From contig NZ_CP041783.1 in NCBI RefSeq assembly GCF_007567505.1, forward strand, positions 1,984,001 through 2,048,000: a stretch of DNA of 64,000 nucleotides. Direction: 5' to 3'. The position numbers and the translations under genes were made by a program. Of this stretch, positions 22,154 to 30,343 are shown one piece after another; the stretch's first letter is position 1; every line of letters starts with the position of its first letter. Source of the stretch: Shewanella donghaensis. GTDB lineage: Bacteria > Pseudomonadota > Gammaproteobacteria > Enterobacterales > Shewanellaceae. The notes under the pieces were generated by a model that had not been told where the DNA came from, searched no databases, and saw only the letters and a list, made by a program, of their open reading frames with translations.

Positions 22154-23089
22154 TTGTCTAAAAATACCCTCGCCTATCTATACGGTTTATTTGCCGTGTT
22201 ACTTTGGTCAACTGTCGCCACCGCTTTTAAGATAGCGCTAAGTTATTTCACCCCTCTACAATTAGTATTTGTTGCGGTAACTACCTCAATTCTGGCGTTA
22301 TCAATAATTGTGATATTTAATAACAAGCATTCATTGATCATAGAGCAATTCAAAGCCCGTCCAGGCTTTTACCTTTTGACAGGCATACTCAATCCTTTTT
22401 TATATTATTTCGTGCTATTTGAAGCTTATGATCTGCTTCCGGCTCAGCAAGCTTTATCACTTAATTACACCTGGGCGATTTTGTTACCCATTCTTGCGGT
22501 GCCACTACTAGGGCATAAGCTTACAAAAGTCGATGTAGTGGCAGCCCTTATTGCCTATAGCGGGGTTTATATCATTGCGACAGGGGGCAATTTAACGGCA
22601 TTTAACTTCGATAGCCCTAAAGGAATAACTTTCATTTTAAGTAGCACTGTTATTTGGTGCTTATATTGGGTCATTAATACCAAGGATACTGGCGACCCTA
22701 TTGTCAGCTTATTGTTGAGTTTTTTAATTGGTTTGCCTTTTGTCACTATCGCAATGCTTATTGACCAGCCAATTGATACTGTCAGCTGGCAAGCGATTGC
22801 TGCTGGAATGTACGTAGGATTATTTGAAATGGGAGTGACGTTTGTGTTGTGGCTTATGGCACTTAAAACCACCCAAAAAACATCTAATATAACGACCTTG
22901 GTATTTTTAACGCCTGTCATGTCGGTTGGCTTTATTGCTATTATTTTAAAAGAACACATAACTAGTGCCACTTATATAGGACTGTGTTTTATTTTAACCG
23001 GATTAATTATTCAAAAATTATTGCCAAAAATTGCAAAGACATTAGCCCCCTTTATACTTGGCAAAAAATCATCTCAGCCCTCTAGCTAG
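22154..23089 (+). CDS. DMT-superfamily transporter (EamA family)
   Basis: This 311-residue membrane protein has about ten hydrophobic helices in two EamA repeats, the first starting LAYLYGLFAVLLWSTVATAFKIAL and the second at about residue 150 (ITFILSSTVIWCLYWVIN). Such proteins export or import metabolites such as amino acids; the substrate cannot be inferred. The start is TTG at 22154 because AGGA lies 6 nt upstream; an in-frame TTG at 22133 is the alternative. It is divergent from dnaK and has no operon partner. Confidence 0.88.
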   Translation: MSKNTLAYLYGLFAVLLWSTVATAFKIALSYFTPLQLVFVAVTTSILALSIIVIFNNKHSLIIEQFKARPGFYLLTGILNPFLYYFVLFEAYDLLPAQQALSLNYTWAILLPILAVPLLGHKLTKVDVVAALIAYSGVYIIATGGNLTAFNFDSPKGITFILSSTVIWCLYWVINTKDTGDPIVSLLLSFLIGLPFVTIAMLIDQPIDTVSWQAIAAGMYVGLFEMGVTFVLWLMALKTTQKTSNITTLVFLTPVMSVGFIAIILKEHITSATYIGLCFILTGLIIQKLLPKIAKTLAPFILGKKSSQPSS

Positions 23090-23310
23090 TGAACTAAACG
23101 CGGGTTGCTAATCAGTCCAAATATATGAGCAAAGGGTGTAAGTATTTGCTGTTTGAAAAGCGAAATTGGCTAGAATTCAGCAATAATACACCTAGCGAAC
23201 AACTGTAAACTTAATATGAGCAGATGAAGTTAGTTGTCAGCGACCCTATTTATTGTTAATAATATGTTAATCATAATATTTAATAGTGAGAAAGGTTAGT
23301 ATGGAGGGGT

Positions 23311-23652
23311 ATGGCAATGGGAATGCCTAGATGGAATTTTGCTGATACGACTGAACAAAAAATTCGTGTTTATAGTCTAACTATCACCGCGCTTATTATG
23401 TTTTATGAATATCTATACGGTGACACTTCAACACAGTTTCCTGCCATGTACATCTGTATATTTGTTTTTCCCGCGGTATATTTTACTAATCGAATCCAGA
23501 AAAAATACTTTCCGTTAATTATGGAATATGTTCAGGCCACTAGAATAATGAGCATCATAATGACGTTAAGTTGTTTCGCTATTTGGTGTTATACCACCTA
23601 TGTACGTTTATCGGTCCCTGCGATGCCAAGCCATCTGATTTATACTCAATAA
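23311..23652 (+). CDS. Small orphan membrane protein
   Basis: I do not recognise a family for this 113-residue protein. It has three hydrophobic segments, roughly residues 21-38 (ending near YEYLYG), 46-60 (MYICIFVFPAVYF) and 77-95 (MSIIMTLSCFAIWCYTTYV), with basic residues between them (RIQKKYF). GGAGGGG lies just upstream; spacing suits the ATG at 23317 or 23323 better than the one at 23311, so the true start may be two to four residues in. It stands alone between the DMT transporter and the convergent proA. Confidence 0.65.
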   Translation: MAMGMPRWNFADTTEQKIRVYSLTITALIMFYEYLYGDTSTQFPAMYICIFVFPAVYFTNRIQKKYFPLIMEYVQATRIMSIIMTLSCFAIWCYTTYVRLSVPAMPSHLIYTQ

Positions 23653-23740
23653 TTAATTTTACTATATTCAGCGCTCAGTGTTTGTACCAGCCTAATCAAA
23701 ACGTTTTAAGTATCAATAGCATTCACCATCCACTAAAAAC

Positions 23741-23762
23741 AAAAAAGCACCGAAGTGCTTTT
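23741..23762. terminator. Intrinsic terminator after proA
   Basis: AAAAAAGCAC-CGAA-GTGCTTTT can act in both directions between the orphan membrane gene and proA. The stronger U-tract is on the minus strand, serving proA. Confidence 0.85.
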
Positions 23763-23813
23763 CATATTAAACCTACTGCATACCAAAATGGTTAACAATG
23801 GACATTGACCACT

Positions 23814-25082
23814 TTAGCTACGTGCAGTGTAGTCACCTGTCGCTAACCACTTATAAGTCGTTAAAGCATCCAATGCCATTGGACCGCGAGCGTGTAGCTT
23901 TTGAGTACTAACAGCTACTTCAGCACCTAAACCAAATTGTGAACCATCAGTAAAGCGAGTGCTTGCATTAACATATACAGCTGCTGAGTCGACTTGATTC
24001 ATAAAGTGAGTCGTTGCGTTAATATCATCAGATAAAATCGCTTCAGAATGCCCACTAGAATGCTGACGAATATGGCTGATTGCTTCATCAATATCAGTCA
24101 CAACCTTAACCCCAAGTGTTAATGACAACCACTCAGTGCTATAGGTTTCATCTGTTGCGGGATGGATATCAAACTGACTTCCTGCAAATAACTGTTTTGT
24201 TTTATCACAAGTATAAAAACTCACACCTAAAGCAGACATTTGATTAAATAATTGCGGTAAGAATTCTGCAGCAACAGATTCATGAACCAATAAGGTATCC
24301 AGAGCATTACATACTGTTGGACGCTGAACTTTGGCATTAATAATCACTTCAGCACTGCGAGATAAATCAGCTGATTTATCAAGATATAAATGACAAATAC
24401 CAATGCCACCCAAAATAACTGGAATGCTTGCAGTCTCAGCACATAAACGTTGTAAGGTTTGGCCACCGCGGGGAATAATCATGTCGACGTATTGGTCAAG
24501 GCGCAATAAGCCTGCAACGAGCGCGCGATCTGTTGAGTCAATCAACTGCACTGAATCTTCAGGTAAACCCTGCAATGTTAAGGCACCACGGATCACTTCA
24601 CTCAACACCTTATTCGAAGTCAGTGTTTCTTTGCCACCGCGAAGAATAACTGCATTACCTGTTTTCAATGCGAGTACAGCAATATCAACAGTCACATTAG
24701 GACGTGCTTCATATATAACACCGACGACACCGAGTGGCACTTTCCGTTGCGTTAAACGTAAGCCGTTATCCAACAACTGACTCGCAGATTCTGTTCCAAC
24801 CGGATCGGCAAGGTTAATGACATTGTCGATATCGGCGATAATGCCTGCTAAGCGATCAGCATCAAGCAAGAGTCTGTCAATCATGGCATCTGTTAAGCCA
24901 TTATCTTTTGCTGCTGCAACATCTTTACCATTTGCTGATAAAATTGCATCGGCATTTAATGTTAATTGTTCGCTAATACAACGAAGTAAAGCCGTCTTTT
25001 TTGGGCTAGATAAGTTAGCCAGGACGAAACTGGCTGCTTTAGCTTGTTTGCCTAGCGATGTTAGATATTGCTCGTGTGACAT
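23814..25082 (-). CDS. proA: Glutamate-5-semialdehyde dehydrogenase (gamma-glutamyl phosphate reductase)
   Basis: This 422-residue NADPH enzyme performs the second step of proline synthesis. It shows [24 protein letters not shown] and a catalytic-Cys segment [13 protein letters not shown], then [15 protein letters not shown] and the C-terminal [14 protein letters not shown]; all are ProA signatures. AAGGA lies 7 nt before the ATG at 25082 ([15 protein letters not shown]). That start lies 44 nt inside the 3' end of proB, so the two genes overlap and are probably translationally coupled. Confidence 0.97.
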   Translation of the reverse strand: MSHEQYLTSLGKQAKAASFVLANLSSPKKTALLRCISEQLTLNADAILSANGKDVAAAKDNGLTDAMIDRLLLDADRLAGIIADIDNVINLADPVGTESASQLLDNGLRLTQRKVPLGVVGVIYEARPNVTVDIAVLALKTGNAVILRGGKETLTSNKVLSEVIRGALTLQGLPEDSVQLIDSTDRALVAGLLRLDQYVDMIIPRGGQTLQRLCAETASIPVILGGIGICHLYLDKSADLSRSAEVIINAKVQRPTVCNALDTLLVHESVAAEFLPQLFNQMSALGVSFYTCDKTKQLFAGSQFDIHPATDETYSTEWLSLTLGVKVVTDIDEAISHIRQHSSGHSEAILSDDINATTHFMNQVDSAAVYVNASTRFTDGSQFGLGAEVAVSTQKLHARGPMALDALTTYKWLATGDYTARS

Positions 25083-26211
25083 GCTGTTTTCCTTTGTTGT
25101 GTTCACCATCAAGTACCACCATGTCATCACGATGTATCGTTTCTACACCGTAATCATAGCCAAGTAATGTTTCTATTTCATTTGAATGCTTACCAGCGAT
25201 AATGGCTAATGCGCGAGAACAATATCGGCTGATCCCCTTGGCAAAAACATGGCCTGATTCATCGGCAATAAGTAATATCGCCCCGCGTTCAAATTGGCCT
25301 TCAACTTCCAGAATGCCTTTAGATAATAAACTGGCACCATCTTCAGCTAACGCACTGCATGCGCCATTATCTAAAACCAAACAACCTTCAGTTGCAGGGC
25401 CAGCTAAAATCCATTGTTTTCGATTTCCCAACGGATTTTTGATTGCACTAAAATGGGTTCCAATTGATTCTTTATTGACGATTTTAGACACCACATTAGG
25501 GAAGTGACCTGACGCAATGACGACTTCAATACCTGAACGACGAGCTACATCTGCAGCTTCTAATTTCGTCGCCATACCGCCGGTACCAAGGCCAGAGCCT
25601 GCGCCACCAGCAAGTAATCGTAACTTGTCATCAATTTTTACTACTGAAGAGATTAACTTTGCATCAGGATTACTGCGAGGGTCGGCATCAAACAGTCCGA
25701 TTTGATCGGTTAATAAGACTAATAAATCAGCTTCACATAATAACGCAGCTCTCGCCGATAAATTATCATTATCACCCACTTTGATTTCATTAGTGGCGAC
25801 AGCGTCATTTTCATTAATAATTGGAATAATATTATTATCTAACAATGCATTAAGTGTATCTCGTGCATTCAAATAACGTTCATGATCATGTAAATCGGCA
25901 CCGGTTAATAATAATTGACCAACATGCAAACCATAAATACTGAATATTTCTGTCCATGCGAGGATTAACTGACTTTGACCAACTGCGGCTAATAACTGTT
26001 TATTGGGAACTGTATCGGGAAGTCCTGGATATTGCAGGTGCTCACGACCTGCGGCGATAGCGCCAGATGTACATAAAACAACTTCAATTCCTGAACGAAC
26101 TAACTGAGACATTTGCCTTGCCAGTTCTACCATGTGTGCTTTATCGAGTTTATTGCTGCCCGATGTCAATACACTGGTCCCTAATTTTATTACTACCCGC
26201 TGGTAAGTCAT
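25039..26211 (-). CDS. proB: Glutamate 5-kinase
   Basis: This 390-residue enzyme phosphorylates glutamate in the first step of proline synthesis. The amino acid kinase domain has [48 protein letters not shown] and [13 protein letters not shown]; a PUA domain (about 280-370) ends near [14 protein letters not shown]. About 22 residues follow the point where E. coli ProB ends, encoded in the region overlapping proA in another frame. The ATG at 26211 is chosen; its ribosome binding site is weak. The proline feedback site cannot be evaluated by eye. Confidence 0.96.
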   Translation of the reverse strand: MTYQRVVIKLGTSVLTSGSNKLDKAHMVELARQMSQLVRSGIEVVLCTSGAIAAGREHLQYPGLPDTVPNKQLLAAVGQSQLILAWTEIFSIYGLHVGQLLLTGADLHDHERYLNARDTLNALLDNNIIPIINENDAVATNEIKVGDNDNLSARAALLCEADLLVLLTDQIGLFDADPRSNPDAKLISSVVKIDDKLRLLAGGAGSGLGTGGMATKLEAADVARRSGIEVVIASGHFPNVVSKIVNKESIGTHFSAIKNPLGNRKQWILAGPATEGCLVLDNGACSALAEDGASLLSKGILEVEGQFERGAILLIADESGHVFAKGISRYCSRALAIIAGKHSNEIETLLGYDYGVETIHRDDMVVLDGEHNKGKQHVTRAISNIARQTS

Positions 26212-26450
26212 GACTACTTTTATCAACCCTGAATATTTAAAAAATATTTTATACCTAATTCAGAGAATAATTCATAGTTATGTCATAGTTATGGCAATAA
26301 TTAAGCAGAATTAATCTAAATTCACTTGTTAAATCGCATTAAAAAGGACTGAGCAATGCACAATCCTTAACAAAATTAACAAACCTAGCGTTTTCTTATT
26401 TTTCTTCATTAATAAAAAAACACCAGATTATAACCTTATAATTCTTACGG

Positions 26451-27740
26451 TTAACCGTAAATAAACTTAGCTAAAAAGAGCGCCGCAATAAATAATATAC
26501 CGAGGTTTAAATCTTTAAATCGCCCCGTTAACAGTTTAATAACCGCATATGAGATAAAGCCAAAACCAATAGCATTTGCGATTGAAAAAGTCAGAGGCAT
26601 GAGTAAACAAACAATCACAACCGGTGCAGCTTCAGTTAAGTCCTCCCACTCAACATTCACTAAACCTGACATCATTAATATGGCCACATAAAATAATGCG
26701 CCGCTGGTAGCATAAGCGGGTACCATACCAGCAAGTGGCGCAAAAAATAACGCGGCTATAAACAATAAACCGACGACTACAGCCGTTAAACCAGTTCGTC
26801 CCCCCGCACTCACACCTGCCGTACTTTCAATATAACTAGTTGTAGTTGAGGTGCCTAAAGTAGCCCCTGCAATGGTCGCCAAACTGTCTGCACTTAATGC
26901 ACGCTTAACACGAGGAAGCTTACCTTCTTCATCTAAGAATCCACCGCGCTGAGCCACTGCAACTAATGTCCCAGATGTATCGAACAAATCAACAAATAAG
27001 AAAGCAAAAATAACCGAAATCATACTTATTTCAAGCACACCCGATAAATCCATTTTCATGAAGGTAGGTGCTATAGAAGGTGGCATCGACATAATACCGT
27101 TATAGCTCACTTCACCAAATAACAACGCGATGCCAGTGACAATAAAAATACTCAACATAACAGCAGCTTTAAGCCCACGTTGCACCATGGCAATTATCAG
27201 AAAAAAGCCAACTGCAGCCATCACTGCTGAAAATGAAGTAATATCACCCATGGTGACTAATGTTGCTGGGCTAGCAACTACAATACCCGCACTTTTCAGG
27301 CCAATAAATGCGAGAAATAAACCGATACCCGCAGCAATACCCAGTCGTAAGCTCATGGGAATACTATTAACTATCCATTCTCTAATTTTAATTAATGACA
27401 AAATTAAGAAACAAACACCGGACATGAACACAGCACCTAGCGCCGTTTCCCAGCTATAACCCATTTCACCCACAACCGTGTAAGTAAAAAACGCATTGAG
27501 CCCCATACCTGGTGCAAGTGCAATCGGATAGTTAGCAACAAAACCCATGACTAAACACCCAATAGCGGCAGCCAAACACGTTGCAACAAACACTGCACCT
27601 GGGTCCATTCCAGCATCGGCTAACATCATTGGGTTTACAAAAATGATATAAGCCATAGTTAGAAAGGTGGTGAGACCTGCGACAACTTCTTGTTTTAAAC
27701 TTGATTGATTTTCTTTGAGTTTGAACAGTTTCTCTAACAT
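26451..27740 (-). CDS. NCS2-family purine permease (AzgA/AdeP-like)
   Basis: This 429-residue inner-membrane transporter has about twelve to fourteen hydrophobic segments. It begins MLEKLFKLKENQSSLKQEVV followed by AGLTTFLTMAYIIFVNP and ALAPGMGLNAFF, signatures of the AzgA subfamily that imports adenine, guanine or hypoxanthine. FVDLFDTSGTLVAV and STAGVSAGGRTGLTAV are the conserved binding-site segments. I use the ATG at 27740 (TAGG spaced 8 nt); the open frame extends to 27785. It has its own leader and no purine riboswitch is apparent. Confidence 0.9.
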   Translation of the reverse strand: MLEKLFKLKENQSSLKQEVVAGLTTFLTMAYIIFVNPMMLADAGMDPGAVFVATCLAAAIGCLVMGFVANYPIALAPGMGLNAFFTYTVVGEMGYSWETALGAVFMSGVCFLILSLIKIREWIVNSIPMSLRLGIAAGIGLFLAFIGLKSAGIVVASPATLVTMGDITSFSAVMAAVGFFLIIAMVQRGLKAAVMLSIFIVTGIALLFGEVSYNGIMSMPPSIAPTFMKMDLSGVLEISMISVIFAFLFVDLFDTSGTLVAVAQRGGFLDEEGKLPRVKRALSADSLATIAGATLGTSTTTSYIESTAGVSAGGRTGLTAVVVGLLFIAALFFAPLAGMVPAYATSGALFYVAILMMSGLVNVEWEDLTEAAPVVIVCLLMPLTFSIANAIGFGFISYAVIKLLTGRFKDLNLGILFIAALFLAKFIYG

Positions 27741-27940
27741 GAAACCTAAATCCTTGAAAAAGGGAATGGAATAAAATTTATTCATCTACATTAGGCAATA
27801 AAGCTAATTAAGATGACTTTTAAGTGAATGGGATTATAGGTATATATATGGCTTTTAGCCATATTCCAACGATAAACACTCATATTCGCTAGCAAGACAA
27901 TTTAAAGTAATGATAACAAACTATTTCATGAATTTTAGGC
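27741..27940 (-). promoter_or_regulatory. Leader of the NCS2 permease with a 7-bp inverted repeat
   Basis: This AT-rich stretch contains ATATGGC-TTTTA-GCCATAT at 27846-27864, roughly 105-125 nt upstream of the permease start. It could be an operator or a leader hairpin. I see no PurR box and no purine aptamer. Confidence 0.4.
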
Positions 27941-27970
27941 AAAAAAAATGCCTACTCAAAAGAGTAGGCA
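27941..27970 (-). terminator. Strong intrinsic terminator of the small transcript
   Basis: TGCCTACTC-TTTT-GAGTAGGCA followed by eight T on the minus strand; the 9-bp stem is perfect. Confidence 0.93.
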
Positions 27971-28135
27971 GACAAGTTAAAAAGTTTTCCAGTATGGGGA
28001 GAGGAAAACTGCTTCACAATTAAGTGAAAAACTTAAAAGTAAACTAGCAATAGAGAACTAATTTACTGATTGTCTAAAGACGCCCAAGGGCGACAGAAAA
28101 AAGGGTTGATACGGTAAAGCAAAGTTTAAGGAGGG

Positions 28136-28234
28136 TTAGCCCTTAAACGACATGGCATAAAAGCCATTAGACAAAACTTCAGGGTTTAACCAAGTGTTCT
28201 GTCCGTAAATTGTGTAATAACCTGTGTAAGACAT
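28136..28234 (-). CDS. Putative 32-residue small protein of unknown function
   Basis: The minus strand encodes MSYTGYYTIYGQNTW followed by LNPEVLSNGFYAMSFKG and a TAA. GGAG lies 7 nt before the ATG, an excellent ribosome binding site. The peptide is rich in Tyr (five), Gly and Asn, has no transmembrane helix and no Cys, and carries a net charge near zero. I recognise no homologue. It is alone between a dedicated promoter/leader and a structured 3' region ending in a terminator. No modification or export gene lies beside it, so a peptide-antibiotic role has no support. Confidence 0.55.
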   Translation of the reverse strand: MSYTGYYTIYGQNTWLNPEVLSNGFYAMSFKG

Positions 28235-28280
28235 AGTATTGCTCCAAATTAAGTTGTTAATAAACCTAGTCTTGCTGGGC

Positions 28281-28343
28281 TCGGTTCCTTGGAACTAACT
28301 TTTACTCAATCCATTGAGACAACTTATCACTCGATTCCTTGGA
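28281..28343 (-). repeat. 13-bp direct repeat with GGA motifs in the small-transcript leader
   Basis: TCGGTTCCTTGGA (28281-28293) and TCGATTCCTTGGA (28331-28343) differ at one base and are spaced 50 bp. On the transcribed strand they read CAAGGAA, resembling CsrA/RsmA binding cores. Between them CTCAA-TGGA-TTGAG (28305-28318) puts a GGA in a four-base loop. Confidence 0.65.
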
Positions 28344-28403
28344 GACGGTATCCATCCTGGATGAACTAGAATTGAAAAGCAGTGTTGCTCTTCAACGAGA
28401 TAG

Positions 28404-28431
28404 ATAATACCAAACTGTAAGTTTATTACAA
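28404..28431 (-). promoter_or_regulatory. Sigma-70-type promoter of the small transcript
   Basis: The minus strand shows TTGTAA (28426-28431) and TATTAT (28404-28409) with a 16-bp spacer. The predicted start of transcription is near 28397, about 165 nt before the small ORF. Confidence 0.6.
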
Positions 28432-28569
28432 GTATTTATTTGATCTTTTTCAAAATCAGCCTAATAAAGAAACATTATTACATTTTTATGACTTAATAAA
28501 ACAAGTAGCTTTACCCAATAAAGGATAAAGCCACTACATATAGTGTTAGATTGTTTTTTAACCTACCAT

Positions 28570-30105
28570 TTACCCATTAATCAAGTTATGTAATAAAGTT
28601 ACCAATGGAGATGCTGTAGGTTTACCGTATAAAGGATGACCTTCAACGGCACTTCCTGCAATATCGATATGTGCAAACGGTAATGGTGTCTGCGCGTTTG
28701 ATCCGTGCTGATCTAAGCCTGCTGCATTGATCAAGAATGCTGCAGGGTATTGATGTCCTCTAGCTGTAATAGCTGACGGTCCATTATTTGATGATAATAA
28801 CTCGCCCTGACCAGAAACATTCTCAACCTTAGCAAAGTCATCTTTTCGTAACGTCGACAATTCAATCGCTTCTCCCCATTGATCGGCAATAGCAGCTAAC
28901 TTCACCCCTACGCCAACATCACGGGCAACTTTGTTTTCAACTACTGCGGTATATCCGCCATAACATCGCACCACATGACCCGTTAAGGTCGCCACTGAAA
29001 ATAACTGCGGTTTAATGGCTGTTTTCGCCTGAATACGTAAATGTGACAATAAATCAGCTAAGACTAAGCGCCCTTCAGCATCGGTATTACCAATTCTGAC
29101 TCGCACGCCTGCGTGACTAGTAATAATTTCATCAGGAACAAAAGCATCACTGCCGATACTGTTTCGTACTAATCCCAACTCCGCGACGACTCTGATACCT
29201 TTAGGTTTTAAAATAGATAAGGTTTTCATTAATCCTGCAACGGCTGCTGCACCACCTTTATCACGACTCATGCCAGCCATACCACCGGCAACTTTAATAT
29301 CAGCACCACCGGTATCGTAAATAACGCCTTTACCCGCAAAGAAGAATGTTTTCTCAATAGTGCCTTTAGCGGCATATTCAAGCTTAACCACTCTAGGCTG
29401 ATGTCTTGTCACCTCGAACGAAGCGCGGCCAACTGCACATAATAGTGGATAGTCTCTTTCTAATTCTTCTCGTTCTTCAACGACACTAACGGCTAAACCA
29501 CTACCTTCAAAAGCATCGACACAATAATCAGCAAAAGCTGGCGCCGCCATTCTTTCAGGTTCTGTTCCACATAAATCTCTAGCAAGTACTTTGCCCGTTT
29601 CAACTGCATTAAGCAGCTCACTGCATTTATCTGAACCTAATAAACCAATAGCCCTGAAGGCCGGAGAGATATCTGTTGCTTCACGTAATTCGAGTGATTG
29701 CCATAATTCTTGCCCGCAAGCTAAAGCGGCAACCTGTTGAGCAAACTGATAACGCTTATCTTTACTGGTATCAACAACTAGTAATGGTTTAACTGCGCCA
29801 GCGGCCTTTGCAATGACAATCCCTTCCCTTGCCGCTTTTGCAAAGACACTGACATCGCTATATTCGTTTTCAGCGTTAACAACCGGAGCAATAATTAATC
29901 GCCCGCCGGATAAACCAGGTGCCAATAATAAGGTGGCAGTTTTACCAATGCGCTGATCTATTTGTTTCGCATGATTTGCGAGAAGTTTAATTTCGTCTTG
30001 CGCTATTGCGGCTAGATCCGTTGTCACCACAACCACAGCATCCCAGCCGTTGCCTTCAAAAATAGCTTGGTCATTTTGTACATCTATTACATTCACTTGG
30101 AACAT
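28570..30105 (-). CDS. M17-family leucyl aminopeptidase
   Basis: This 511-residue cytoplasmic aminopeptidase has a divergent N-terminal macro-like domain (about 1-170). The catalytic M17 domain shows FFAGKGVIYDTGGADIK (metal-binding Lys and Asp), MSRDKGGAA and the family signature NTDAEGRLVLADLL. The motif reads GVIYDTGG rather than the GITFDSGG of E. coli PepA, so this is a paralogous branch and not PepA itself. It may clear peptides, acting alongside pepD, which is divergent 238 nt away. It starts at ATG 30105. Confidence 0.9.
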   Translation of the reverse strand: MFQVNVIDVQNDQAIFEGNGWDAVVVVTTDLAAIAQDEIKLLANHAKQIDQRIGKTATLLLAPGLSGGRLIIAPVVNAENEYSDVSVFAKAAREGIVIAKAAGAVKPLLVVDTSKDKRYQFAQQVAALACGQELWQSLELREATDISPAFRAIGLLGSDKCSELLNAVETGKVLARDLCGTEPERMAAPAFADYCVDAFEGSGLAVSVVEEREELERDYPLLCAVGRASFEVTRHQPRVVKLEYAAKGTIEKTFFFAGKGVIYDTGGADIKVAGGMAGMSRDKGGAAAVAGLMKTLSILKPKGIRVVAELGLVRNSIGSDAFVPDEIITSHAGVRVRIGNTDAEGRLVLADLLSHLRIQAKTAIKPQLFSVATLTGHVVRCYGGYTAVVENKVARDVGVGVKLAAIADQWGEAIELSTLRKDDFAKVENVSGQGELLSSNNGPSAITARGHQYPAAFLINAAGLDQHGSNAQTPLPFAHIDIAGSAVEGHPLYGKPTASPLVTLLHNLING

Positions 30106-30343
30106 GCGTCTTCCTTATCGTTATTTTAGTTTTTATCAGTGATGTTCAGGCGTTAGAAGATAAATAATAGACATTAATCACCCTGAAAGTATATAAATTT
30201 ACGTTAACCAGACAGTTAATATTTATTTACATAAAATTGATTCAGAGCACACATTCAACCATGAGCAATTCACTCTCTATTAACTGCAGTATGGTAAACT
30301 GTATACATCTATTCCCACCTCAAAAATAACTCAGGGAGTCTTC

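Larger units (their letters stand above)
27941..28399 (-). ncRNA. Independent structured transcript carrying a 32-residue ORF
   Basis: A minus-strand transcription unit of roughly 455 nt is defined by a promoter (-35 TTGTAA, 16 nt, -10 TATTAT) and a near-perfect terminator. Its 5' part contains GGA-bearing hairpins. Its 3' part has hairpins at 28124-28148 (GTTTAAGG/CCTTAAAC, enclosing the ORF stop codon), 28081-28092 (CGCCC/GGGCG), 28013-28028 and 27983-28010 (AGTTTTCC/GGAAAACT). It could be a small mRNA, a regulatory RNA, or both. No known RNA family is recognised. Confidence 0.6.

Noticed and set aside
24403-24780. 125-codon plus-strand ORF opposite proA
   Set aside because: It lies entirely antisense to a highly conserved enzyme, has no ribosome binding site, and its translation looks like a shadow of proA codon bias.
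27741-27940. Purine riboswitch ahead of the NCS2 permease
   Set aside because: I could not find the conserved three-way junction core, and only a simple 7-bp inverted repeat is visible.
28136-28234. RiPP or bacteriocin precursor
   Set aside because: No leader-type double-Gly motif, no Cys, and no modification, immunity or export gene nearby.
27941-28431. Canonical CsrB/CsrC RNA
   Set aside because: Only about four to five GGA motifs are present, whereas CsrB has many; the unit also contains a well-initiated ORF. A weaker CsrA link is kept as a finding.
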